A DNA stretch of 64,000 nt from NCBI RefSeq assembly GCF_001641335.1, contig NZ_LVEM01000002.1:487755-551754 (forward strand), written 5' to 3'. This DNA comes from Bradyrhizobium stylosanthis. Lineage in GTDB: Bacteria; Pseudomonadota; Alphaproteobacteria; Rhizobiales; Xanthobacteraceae. Under the pieces are notes generated by a model. That model made no database searches, was not told the DNA's origin, and saw only the letters and a list, made by a program, of their open reading frames with translations. This document shows, in pieces, positions 50,221 to 58,516 of the stretch. The number at the start of each line of letters is the position of its first letter. The first letter of the stretch is position 1. Both the position numbers and the translations under genes were made by a program.

Positions 50221-50241
50221 TTTAGAGAGAGGTCGGCCCCC

Positions 50242-51936
50242 TCACGCCGTCTTCGCCGCCTTCAATCCCAGCCGCTGCTCCACCGCATCGCGCATCACGA
50301 ATTTCTGGATCTTGCCGGTCACGGTCATCGGGAATTCGTCGACGAACTCGACGTAGCGCGGGATCTTGTTGTGGGCGATTTGGCCGTCGCAGAAGGCGCG
50401 CACCTCCTCGGCGGTCAGCGTCTCGCCCGGCTTGACGCGGATCCAGGCGCAGAGCTCCTCGCCGTAACGGGTGTCTGCGACGCCAAAGATCTGCACGTCC
50501 TGGATCTTCGGGTGACGATATAGAAATTCCTCGATCTCGCGCGGATAGAGGTTCTCGCCGCCGCGGATCACAAGGTCCTTGATGCGGCCGACGATGTTGC
50601 AATACCCGGCGTCGTCGATGGTGGCGAGATCGCCGGTGTGCATCCAGCCGTTGGCATCCAGCACGTCGCCGGTCTTTTCCTTCTCTTCCCAATAGCCGAG
50701 CATGACGCTGTAGCCGCGGGTGCAGAGCTCGCCGCGTTCGCCACGCTTGACGATTCTGCCCTCGAGGTCGACGACCTTCACCTCGACATGCGGATGAATC
50801 CGCCCGACGGTGGAGACGCGTCGCTCCAGTGGGTCGTCCGTCGCGCTCTGGAAGCTGACCGGGCTGGTCTCGGTCATGCCATAGGCGATGGTGACCTCAC
50901 CCATGTTCATCTCGGTGTTGACGCGCTTCATCACCTCGATCGGACAGGGCGCGCCCGCCATGATGCCGGTGCGCAGCGATGTCAGGTTGAAATTCCTGAA
51001 TTCCGGATGATCGAGCTCCGCGATGAACATGGTCGGCACGCCGTACAGCGCCGTGCATTTCTCCTGCTCGATCGCGCGCAGGGTCGCGAGCGGGTCGAAA
51101 CCTTCGCCGGGATAGACCATGGTCGTGCCGAGCGTCACGGATGCGAGGTTGCCCATCACCATGCCGAAGCAGTGGTAGAGCGGCACGGGAATGCAGATGC
51201 GATCCGCTTCCGTCAGGCGCATCGCCCGTCCCGTGAAATAGCCGTTATTGAGGATGTTGTGGTGCGTCAGCGTCACGCCCTTCGGTGAGCCCGTGGTGCC
51301 GCTGGTGAACTGGATATTGACGGGATCGTCGAACTGAAGCGTAGCGCCGAGCGCGGCGAGCTGCTCGCGGTGCTGGGAGGCGCCCATGTGTGCGACGTCC
51401 TCGAATGGGATCGTCCCGGGTGCCGCGGGGCCGCCGATCTGGATCACCATCCGCAGCTCCGGCAGCCGCGCTGCCTGCAGCTTCCCCGGCGTCGAACCCG
51501 CCAGCTCCGGCAGCAGCGTGTTGAGCATCTCCATGTACTGGCTGGTCTTGAACGACGTGGCGGTGACGATCGCGGCGCAGCCGACCTTCTTCAGCGCGAA
51601 TTCCAGCTCGCTGAGCCGATAGGCGGGATTAATCGTCACCAGGATCAGGCCGGCCTTGGCGGCGGCGAATTGGGTCAACGTCCATTCCGGCCGGTTCAGC
51701 GACCAGATGCCGATCCGCTCGCCGCGCACGAGACCCAGCGCGAGAAAGCCGGCGGCGAGCGCCTCGACCCGCTCGGCGAATTCCGCCCATGTCCATCGTA
51801 CGCCATGGCTTGGCGAGACCAGCGCTTCGCGCTTGCCCCAGCGCCGCACCGCATTGTCGAGACTGTGGCCGATGGTGTCGCCGAGCAGTGGCGTGTCCGA
51901 GACGCCGCAAACGTAGCTGTCGCTTTTATCCACCAA
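50242..51936 (-). CDS. Acyl-CoA synthetase (AMP-forming)
   Basis: 564 residues from TTG 51936, eight bases after GAGGAG; the next codon GTG is also possible. Activates a carboxylic acid to its CoA thioester through an acyl-adenylate. P-loop-like motif [20 protein letters not shown] site YGMTETSPV, hinge [12 protein letters not shown] and the catalytic Lys in [12 protein letters not shown] near the C-terminus are intact. Closest in form to medium/long-chain fatty-acyl-CoA ligases; chain length not determined. Confidence 0.93.
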   Translation of the reverse strand: MVDKSDSYVCGVSDTPLLGDTIGHSLDNAVRRWGKREALVSPSHGVRWTWAEFAERVEALAAGFLALGLVRGERIGIWSLNRPEWTLTQFAAAKAGLILVTINPAYRLSELEFALKKVGCAAIVTATSFKTSQYMEMLNTLLPELAGSTPGKLQAARLPELRMVIQIGGPAAPGTIPFEDVAHMGASQHREQLAALGATLQFDDPVNIQFTSGTTGSPKGVTLTHHNILNNGYFTGRAMRLTEADRICIPVPLYHCFGMVMGNLASVTLGTTMVYPGEGFDPLATLRAIEQEKCTALYGVPTMFIAELDHPEFRNFNLTSLRTGIMAGAPCPIEVMKRVNTEMNMGEVTIAYGMTETSPVSFQSATDDPLERRVSTVGRIHPHVEVKVVDLEGRIVKRGERGELCTRGYSVMLGYWEEKEKTGDVLDANGWMHTGDLATIDDAGYCNIVGRIKDLVIRGGENLYPREIEEFLYRHPKIQDVQIFGVADTRYGEELCAWIRVKPGETLTAEEVRAFCDGQIAHNKIPRYVEFVDEFPMTVTGKIQKFVMRDAVEQRLGLKAAKTA

Positions 51937-51978
51937 ATCAAAATCTCCTCGTCAGAGAACGTCGGCACACTTTCTCCG

Positions 51979-52101
51979 CCGTCATGCCCGGGCATAGCCG
52001 TCTGAAGGACGGCGTCGCTTCGCTCGCCTATGACCCGGGCATCCACGTCTCTCCGCATAAGCTGCCGCACGTGGATGGCCGGGACAAGCCCGGCCATGAC
52101 G
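51979..52101. repeat. Dispersed palindromic repeat, family C
   Basis: CCGTCATGCCCGGGCATAG ... GCATCCACGTC ... CACGTGGATGGCCGGGAC ... CCATGACG. Between two minus-strand genes, so it may separate their transcripts. Confidence 0.8.
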
Positions 52102-52122
52102 TGTGGAGAGAGGTCGGCTCCC

Positions 52123-53316
52123 TTACGCCGCCTTCTGCCCGCTTCCCGCATCGAGCCCGGCGTAGACCCCGCGCTCGAAGCCTGCGAACGCCTGGAGGCA
52201 TTTCGCGTCGGCAAACGGCAGCAGCTGCATGAGGATCACGCCGGTGACGTCGCGCGCCGGATCGATCCAGTAGTAGGTGTTGGCAAGGCCCGCCCAGGCG
52301 AGGCTGCCGGCGCTGCGGCCTTCCGCAGTCTTGGCGGTGTTGATCATGAAGCTGAGGCCCCACTTCTTCACCTGCTCCGGATAAAGATCGACGTCGTTAG
52401 TGTAGGGCGGCGCCGCCGTCGTCATCTTGGTCATGCTGAGATCGCCCATCTGGTTCTGCCCCATCATGGCGATCGTCTCGGGTTTCAGCACCTGGTTGCC
52501 GTTGCCGCGGCCCTTGTTCAGGATCATCTGGGTGAACTTGATGTAGTCGGCCGCAGTTGAATAGAGGCCGCCGCCACCCATGTGGAATTCCGGATTCTGC
52601 TCGAGCTCGAACGGGATCGCGGCGAGCTGGCCGTCCTCGCCGCGGGCATGCATCCCGACCAGGCGCTTGCGCATGTCGTCGGTGATCTTGAAGCCGGTGT
52701 CGGACATTCCGAGCGGCGCAAACAGGTTGTCGCGGAGGTAGGCGTCAAGCTTCTTGCCGCTGGCGGCTTCCACCGCCTTGCCGACGAAGTCGATGTTGGT
52801 GCCGTATTCCCAGCGCGTACCGGGGTCGGTCATGACAGGTGTCTTCAGCGCAGCGTTCTGGCAGGTGATGATGCCGGGCGTGCCGGTCTTCTCCATGTAG
52901 CGCGCGAATTCGCCGTTCCACATGTCGTAGCAGAAGCCGGCGGTGTGGGTCATGAGCTGGCGCAGCGTGATCGCGCCCCTGGCCGGCCGCAGCTTCGGCT
53001 CGCCCTTGGCGTCGAAACCTTCGAGCACTTGCGGCTTGGCGAGATCGGGCAGCAGCTCGCCGACCGGCGCATCCAGCGACAGCTTGCCCTGCTCGACCAG
53101 CTGCATCGCGCCCGCCGACGTCACCGCCTTCGTCATCGAGGCGATCCAGAACACGCTATCCGCCGTCATCGCGTCCGGCTTCGACAGGTCGCGCTTGCCG
53201 AACGCGCCTTGATAGAGGACTTCGTTACCGCTGGCGGCAATCGCGACCACGCCGGGAATGTCCTTGGCCTCGGTTGTCTTGCGCAGAATCTCGTCGATCT
53301 GAGCCTGGCTTCGCAT
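52123..53316 (-). CDS. Serine beta-lactamase-like hydrolase/esterase
   Basis: Start ATG 53316 (MRSQAQIDEILRKTTE) with GGAGGAA upstream gives 397 residues. Class C beta-lactamase fold: SxxK is Ser60-Met-Thr-Lys63, YxN is in WEYGTNIDF, and the third motif near HMGGGGLYST. There is no signal peptide, which argues for a cytoplasmic EstB-type esterase rather than a periplasmic lactamase or DD-peptidase. Substrate unknown. Confidence 0.9.
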   Translation of the reverse strand: MRSQAQIDEILRKTTEAKDIPGVVAIAASGNEVLYQGAFGKRDLSKPDAMTADSVFWIASMTKAVTSAGAMQLVEQGKLSLDAPVGELLPDLAKPQVLEGFDAKGEPKLRPARGAITLRQLMTHTAGFCYDMWNGEFARYMEKTGTPGIITCQNAALKTPVMTDPGTRWEYGTNIDFVGKAVEAASGKKLDAYLRDNLFAPLGMSDTGFKITDDMRKRLVGMHARGEDGQLAAIPFELEQNPEFHMGGGGLYSTAADYIKFTQMILNKGRGNGNQVLKPETIAMMGQNQMGDLSMTKMTTAAPPYTNDVDLYPEQVKKWGLSFMINTAKTAEGRSAGSLAWAGLANTYYWIDPARDVTGVILMQLLPFADAKCLQAFAGFERGVYAGLDAGSGQKAA

Positions 53317-53661
53317 GCGCGTTTCCTCCGGTTTGATTATTGTTGGAAGCATCCGGATTGTCCTCCCGCAGGTCGCAGGCGGCAAGCCTCTCTACCTGTG
53401 CGCCGGTCGCGATGTCGTGACTTGACGATCTGCGCCGTGCGCAGGACGACAAGGACGGCTGAACTGCAACACTCTGTCACAATCTGCGGTGGATGGCGGC
53501 ACTTCGCAGTGACCGTGGATGGGCTGTGGCGATATGTTTTCGGTGTTTTGAAGCACTTGAAACATTTTGTGCGTTGCGACGTTCAAACTCTCGGCCCGCT
53601 TCGCGGCCGACCTTAAGACTTGATGCAAATTTGGCGGCCATCGGCCGCGAGGGGACCTCAA
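53317..53661. other. 345-base gap between divergent genes
   Basis: Promoter region for the hydrolase (minus) and the small protein (plus). I found no repeat element, clear hairpin or reading frame worth calling. The lack of a repeat is unusual for a gap of this size here. Confidence 0.4.
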
Positions 53662-53982
53662 ATGATTTCGACCTGGAGCGAATGGAAGCGCTATCCCCGT
53701 CCCGGACGGGGCGACAATCTCGAGGCGCCAATCTCGCCCGGCATCTACGAGGTCCGCGTCGCCGGCACCGGCGCTCTCTATTCCTTCGGCGCCGTGGACA
53801 ATCTGGCGCAGTCGCTGGCACTGCTCCCGGTCGGCTCGAAGAGCTGGTTCGGCCGCCGCGACACCTCCGACGTTCCCGATCTCGAATACCGGACCTGCGC
53901 GACCTCCTCGAAGGCCGACGCCAAGGCCGCCGCCGAGCGCATGATCGGCCGGCGCGAGACCTATATGAGCGGCGCGGCCTAG
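53662..53982 (+). CDS. Small protein of unknown function
   Basis: 106 residues from ATG 53662, with GAGGGG upstream. Reads MISTWSEWKRYPRPGRGDN, then GIYEVRVAGTGALYSFGAVDN and a helical C-terminus KADAKAAAERMIGRRETY. The GIYEVR ... LYSFG segment recalls the first strands of the GIY-YIG fold but the catalytic residues are missing, so no nuclease activity is claimed. The stop is the first part of a family F repeat. Confidence 0.6.
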   Translation: MISTWSEWKRYPRPGRGDNLEAPISPGIYEVRVAGTGALYSFGAVDNLAQSLALLPVGSKSWFGRRDTSDVPDLEYRTCATSSKADAKAAAERMIGRRETYMSGAA

Positions 53983-54030
53983 AGCATGATCCGGAAAAGT
54001 GTGCAGCGGTTTTCCGGAAAGATCATGCTC
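53982..54030. repeat. Dispersed palindromic repeat, family F
   Basis: GAGCATGATCCGGAAAA and its mirror TTTTCCGG ... GATCATGCTC: 10-base and 8-base arms pair exactly. The best copy of family F in the window; the weaker one is at 40504-40577. Confidence 0.85.
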
Positions 54031-54148
54031 AAACAATAAGTTCGCCGCTGTCAGTTTAGCTCCCATCAGATGTGCGTTGCGGGACGGTGCATTGCGCACC
54101 GTCTGTCCCTATATTCCGGGCCGATCCGATCGCCCCTGGGAGAACGCC

Positions 54149-55642
54149 ATGACCCCGACTGCCGCCGCCCGCGCCCCGCAAGCCACCGCCACCCTGCGCG
54201 ACCGGCTGAAGGACCCCTCGCTGCTGAAGGAAGCCTGCTACATCGACGGCGCCTGGGTCGGCACGCCGGTTTTTGCCGTCAACAATCCCGCGACCGGCAT
54301 CGAGCTTGCCAAAGTGCCGCAGCTTGGCGCGGCCGAGACGACCAAGGCGGTCGAAGCCGCCGAGCGCGCGTTCCCGGCCTGGGCCAAGCACACCGCCAAG
54401 CAGCGCTCCAACATCCTGCGCAAATGGTTCGAGCTGATCACCGCCAACCGCGAGGACCTCGCGCTGATCCTCACCTCCGAGCAGGGCAAGCCGCTCTCCG
54501 AGGCGCTGGGCGAGGTCGATATCGGCGCCGCCTATATCGAGTTCTTCGCCGAGGAGGCCCGCCGCGTCTATGGTGAGACCATTCCCACCCAGCGCGCCGA
54601 TGCGCGCCTGCTCGCGATCAAGCAGCCGATCGGCGTCTGCGGCGCGATCACGCCATGGAACTTCCCGAACTCGATGATCACCCGCAAGGTTTCGCCGGCG
54701 CTGGCCGCCGGCTGCACCGTGGTGCTCAAGCCCGCCAACGAGACGCCGCTGTCGGCGCTGGCGCTGGCTGCGCTCGCCGAGAAGGCCGGCATTCCCAAGG
54801 GCGTGCTCAACATCATCACGGGTGATGCGCCGCCGATCGGCAAGGTGCTGTGCGAGCATCCCGCGGTGCGCTTCGTCGGCTTCACCGGCTCGACCGCCGT
54901 CGGCAAGATCCTCTACCAGCAGGCCTCGGTCGGCGTGAAGCGGCTCGGCCTCGAGCTCGGCGGCAACGCGCCCTTCGTTGTGTTCGACGATGCCGACATC
55001 GATGCCGCCGTCGAAGGCGCGATCGTCTCGAAATATCGCAACATGGGCCAGACCTGCGTTTGCGCCAACCGCATCTACGCCCAGGACAAGATCTACGACG
55101 AGTTCGTGCAGAAGCTGTCGAAGAAGGTCGCGGCGATGAAGATCGGCGACGGCACGGAAGCCGGCGTCACCCAGGGTCCGCTCATCAATTTGAAGGCGGT
55201 CGACAAGGTCGAGCGCCACATCGCGGATGCCGTCAAGCGCGGCGCCAAGATCGTCACCGGCGGCAAGCGCAGCGAGCTCGGCCGTTCCTTCTTCGAGCCG
55301 ACCGTGCTCGCCGACGTCAAGGCGGACTCGCTGGTATCGCAGGAAGAGACCTTCGGCCCGCTCGCGCCGGTGATCCGCTTCAAGGACGAGGCCGACGTCA
55401 TCGCAATGTGCAACGCTTCGCCGTTCGGCCTCGCGTCATACTTCTATTCCCGCGATCTCGGCCGCGTCTGGCGCGTCGCCGAGGCACTGGAGTCGGGCAT
55501 GGTCGGCGTCAACACCGGCCTGATCACCACGGAAGTCGCGCCCTTCGGCGGCGTCAAGGAAAGCGGCCTCGGCCGCGAAGGCTCCCGTCACGGAATGGAA
55601 GAATATGTTGAGATCAAATACGTGATGATGGCGGGGGTTTAG
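54149..55642 (+). CDS. gabD: NAD(P)-dependent succinate-semialdehyde dehydrogenase
   Basis: Start ATG 54149 (MTPTAAARAPQATATLRD), with GGGAGA upstream, gives 497 residues. Oxidises succinate semialdehyde to succinate in GABA breakdown. Cofactor motif PWNFPNSMITRKVSPALAAG, FTGSTAVGK, general base Glu in LELGGNAPF, nucleophile Cys in GQTCVCANRIY. The CxC pair is typical of GabD-type enzymes and can form a redox switch. No gabT nearby. Confidence 0.93.
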   Translation: MTPTAAARAPQATATLRDRLKDPSLLKEACYIDGAWVGTPVFAVNNPATGIELAKVPQLGAAETTKAVEAAERAFPAWAKHTAKQRSNILRKWFELITANREDLALILTSEQGKPLSEALGEVDIGAAYIEFFAEEARRVYGETIPTQRADARLLAIKQPIGVCGAITPWNFPNSMITRKVSPALAAGCTVVLKPANETPLSALALAALAEKAGIPKGVLNIITGDAPPIGKVLCEHPAVRFVGFTGSTAVGKILYQQASVGVKRLGLELGGNAPFVVFDDADIDAAVEGAIVSKYRNMGQTCVCANRIYAQDKIYDEFVQKLSKKVAAMKIGDGTEAGVTQGPLINLKAVDKVERHIADAVKRGAKIVTGGKRSELGRSFFEPTVLADVKADSLVSQEETFGPLAPVIRFKDEADVIAMCNASPFGLASYFYSRDLGRVWRVAEALESGMVGVNTGLITTEVAPFGGVKESGLGREGSRHGMEEYVEIKYVMMAGV

Positions 55643-55761
55643 GACCGCCGCTCCGCCGTGGCCGGAAACATGGCATCTACGGCGTTCGCCGCTGCGTCAT
55701 GAGCGCGTAGCGTTCCCTGCGACGCGGGCCGAATGAAATGGTCCGTAAGCAGGAGCATGTC

Positions 55762-56481
55762 ATGACGAAGTTGAGTGAGCTGGCGATCGAGGCGCACGGA
55801 GGCCTACAGCGCTGGAAGCAGTTCAAGCAGGTCTCGGCCGATCTCAGGCAGGGTGGGGCGCTGTGGTCCCTGAAGGGGCAGCCGGAAACCCTCCAGCAGA
55901 CGACTGTAACCGTTGGTTTGCGCAAGGAATGGGCGTCGCACGCGCCCTTTGGTCCGGAACGCCGGCGTTCGAGATTCGAACCAGGCCGGGTCGCACTCGA
56001 ATCCGTCGACGGTACGCTGCTGGATGAACTGGGCGATCCCCGCAGCAGTTTTGCAAGTCACACCCTGCAAACGCCATGGACGGAGCTCCAGCTGGCATAT
56101 TTCGCCGGCTGTGCCATGTGGACTTATCTCAACACGCCGTTCGTGCTGGCCTGGCCTGGTGTCGAGACGGAGGAAATGGAGCCGCTGCGCATGAGCGATG
56201 GCCTCTGGCGCCGTCTTGCGGTTCGGTTTCCGAAGGACATCGCGACCCACAGCGCCGTGCAGACGCTCTACTTCGACGCGGATGGGTTGTTGAAGCGCCA
56301 CGACTATGACGTCGAGATCGCGGGCAACACGCCTGGCGCCCATCTGATCAGCGACTACGTCGAAGTCTCGGGCATCCGATTTCCGACCAAGCGGCGCATT
56401 TTCGCGCGGCAACCCGACGGCAGCTTCAGCACCGAGCCGCTGGTGGTCTCGATCGATCTATCCAACATCCGCCTGAGCTGA
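55762..56481 (+). CDS. Protein of unknown function
   Basis: 239 residues from ATG 55762 (MTKLSELAIEAHGGLQRW), AGGAG upstream. The HGGLQRWKQF start and a run of beta-strand-like segments ending DYVEVSGIRFPTKRRIF ... PLVVSIDLSNIRLS suggest a LolA/LolB-like or lipocalin-like barrel, but no signal peptide is seen. Family not recognised. It converges on the GlxA-type regulator gene. Confidence 0.65.
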   Translation: MTKLSELAIEAHGGLQRWKQFKQVSADLRQGGALWSLKGQPETLQQTTVTVGLRKEWASHAPFGPERRRSRFEPGRVALESVDGTLLDELGDPRSSFASHTLQTPWTELQLAYFAGCAMWTYLNTPFVLAWPGVETEEMEPLRMSDGLWRRLAVRFPKDIATHSAVQTLYFDADGLLKRHDYDVEIAGNTPGAHLISDYVEVSGIRFPTKRRIFARQPDGSFSTEPLVVSIDLSNIRLS

Positions 56482-56491
56482 CGCGCGGACG

Positions 56492-57433
56492 CTACAGCAT
56501 GGCGAGGGGGCCCGCCTCCTTGCGGATGGCACGCGGTGCCTCGCCATGCACGCGCACGAAGGCCTGCCGCATCCGCTCGCGGTTAGCGAAGCCGGTCTCG
56601 CGCGCAACGACATCGATGGGCAACCGACTCTGTTCGAGCATCAATTTCGCGGATTCGATGCGTAACGCTTCGATCGCCTTGGCCGGCGTCGTTCCCGTCT
56701 CGGACCGGAAGAGGCGCGTAAACTGCCGCGGACTGAGACAAGCGGCGCGCGCCAGATCGTCAATCGTCAGGCTCTCACGCAAATTTTGTCTGGCGTAATT
56801 GAGTGCCTTCTGCACCCTGTCTTCGCTCGTACCCAGATCCAGCAGGGCTGAATGCTGCGACTGCCCACCGGAGCGACGATGGTACATGACCATCCCCTTG
56901 GCGACGGCACGGGCGCGCTCGGGGCCCAGATCGCGTTCGATCATCCCAACCACCAGATCGGTGCCGGCACTCATCCCCGCGGACGTCCAGACATGGCCGT
57001 CTTCAATGAAGATCTTGTCCATGTCGACCTGGCAGCTTGGAAATCTCGCCTGCAACTCGCGGGCGTATCGCCAGTGCGTGGTCGCGCGCCGCCCGTTCAA
57101 CAGCCCGGCGTCGCCGAGAACGAACGAGCCGAGACAAATCGATGCGACACGCCGCGCGTCCTGGGCAGATGCCCGCAGCAGCCGAATCAGGCCCGGCGAT
57201 GAGGTCGGAATTTCAAGGCCGGCCGCGACAATGAGCGTGTCGAACGGAACCCGGCCGAACGGCTCGGTCAGGACCCGAACGCCCGCCGACGATGTCACGA
57301 CCCCGCCTTCTTCGGACAGCACGTGGACGTCGTAGACGCTCTCTCCGGCATGCTTGTTGGCGACGTCGAAGGCAGCGATCGCACCAAAACAAACGGCCTG
57401 GAAGCCTGGGCACAGAACCAAGCCAACTCTCAT
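56492..57433 (-). CDS. GlxA-type transcriptional regulator (DJ-1/PfpI plus AraC)
   Basis: Start ATG 57433 (MRVGLVLCPGFQAVCFG), GAGGAGAG upstream, gives 313 residues. Residues about 1-165 form a DJ-1/PfpI-like domain with the nucleophile-elbow Cys in ASICLGSFVLGDAG. Residues about 205-310 are a double AraC helix-turn-helix (LTIDDLARAACLSPRQFTRLFR, IDVVARETGFANRERMRQAFVR). Divergent from the alpha/beta hydrolase gene with 148 bases between starts, so it probably controls that gene. Ligand unknown. Confidence 0.92.
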   Translation of the reverse strand: MRVGLVLCPGFQAVCFGAIAAFDVANKHAGESVYDVHVLSEEGGVVTSSAGVRVLTEPFGRVPFDTLIVAAGLEIPTSSPGLIRLLRASAQDARRVASICLGSFVLGDAGLLNGRRATTHWRYARELQARFPSCQVDMDKIFIEDGHVWTSAGMSAGTDLVVGMIERDLGPERARAVAKGMVMYHRRSGGQSQHSALLDLGTSEDRVQKALNYARQNLRESLTIDDLARAACLSPRQFTRLFRSETGTTPAKAIEALRIESAKLMLEQSRLPIDVVARETGFANRERMRQAFVRVHGEAPRAIRKEAGPLAML

Positions 57434-57581
57434 GATCTCTCCTCGACGCACGGCCCAACCTATGTGGTCGTGCGCCCGCGCCACGTCAATCGCATGGCCG
57501 AAATGATGGCAACTATGTCCTGTCGGTGCCGGGTTCCGGCTGATACGCCGCGCTTCTGCACATCATCAAACGGGACATGGC

Positions 57582-58406
57582 ATGTCACTCGAAACGACGA
57601 GAACTGAGTTCATCGAAGCAGGAGGCATTCGCTTCGCGTTCAGGCGCCTTGGCGTGGCCACGGGCACGCCTGTGGTCCTTCTCCAGCATTTCACCGGCAA
57701 TATGGATTCCTGGGACCCGGCTGTCGTGAACGGTTTGTCCGAGACGAGGCCGGTCATCGTTTTCAACAATGCCGGTGTCGGTACGACGACCGGCGTCACC
57801 CCCGACAGTGTCGAGCAGATGTCGGCAGACGCCGAAACTTTCATCAAGGCCCTCGGCCTGCCGGAGATAGATCTTCTCGGCTTCTCGCTCGGCGGCATGC
57901 TTGCCCAGGTTCTCGCCACGCGAAATCGCGGCAGGATCCGGAAGATCGTCGTGGTTGGAGCAGCACCTCTCGGTGGCGAGGAGCATCTTCTCTCGGTTGT
58001 AGAGAACGCATTCTCGCGCGGCGCGGCGGATATTCGGTTGCCGCTGTTTTTTACGCCGACCGAGGCCAGCCAGCGCGCCGGGCGCGAATTCATCGCGCGG
58101 GCGCTCATGCGTTCGAAGGACCGCGATCCCGAAAGCGGCGAGAGTGTGAGCGGCCCTCAGGCAAAAGCGATCATCGAATGGTGCGCCCGGAAAGATGAAA
58201 GCGCAGACATGCTTCGGATGATCGATCAACCCACGCTCATCGTCCACGGCAGCGACGATACCATGTTCCCGAGCATCAATGCCTACGCCATGTTCAAGGC
58301 CATGAAGGATGCGCAGCTCATCCTGTATCCGGACTCCGGGCACGGCGCGCTCTTCCAGTACCCGCAACTGTTCGTCGCACACTGCAGAACGTTTCTCGAC
58401 GGTTGA
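57582..58406 (+). CDS. Alpha/beta hydrolase (haloperoxidase/lactonase-like)
   Basis: 274 residues. Nucleophile elbow GFSLGGML (Ser), acid in HGSDDTMFP (Asp), His in PDSGHGALFQYP. The oxyanion region is VVLLQHFTGNMDSWDP. Single-domain form without a cap insertion, as in non-heme haloperoxidases and 3-oxoadipate enol-lactonase relatives. Divergent from a GlxA-type regulator. Confidence 0.9.
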   Translation: MSLETTRTEFIEAGGIRFAFRRLGVATGTPVVLLQHFTGNMDSWDPAVVNGLSETRPVIVFNNAGVGTTTGVTPDSVEQMSADAETFIKALGLPEIDLLGFSLGGMLAQVLATRNRGRIRKIVVVGAAPLGGEEHLLSVVENAFSRGAADIRLPLFFTPTEASQRAGREFIARALMRSKDRDPESGESVSGPQAKAIIEWCARKDESADMLRMIDQPTLIVHGSDDTMFPSINAYAMFKAMKDAQLILYPDSGHGALFQYPQLFVAHCRTFLDG

Positions 58407-58427
58407 GCGTGCCTTGTAGGTGTCACA

Positions 58428-58508
58428 GCCCGGATGGGCGTAGCCGCAGTCCGGGGCCTTTTTTGCTTGTGGCACGACCCCGGATTGCGCTGCGCGCCAT
58501 CCGGGCTG
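58428..58508. repeat. Inverted-repeat element AGCCCGGATGG / CCATCCGGGCT
   Basis: Eleven-base exact terminal arms with inner CCGCAGTCCGGGG and CCCCGGATTGCG. CTTTTTTGC at its centre could act as a T-tract. Sits between the converging hydrolase and transporter genes. Confidence 0.75.
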
Positions 58509-58516
58509 CGGACCTG

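Noticed and set aside
52123..53316. Beta-lactamase resistance gene
   Set aside because: The fold and SxxK motif fit, but there is no signal peptide and the sequence is closer to EstB-type esterases, so resistance is not supported.
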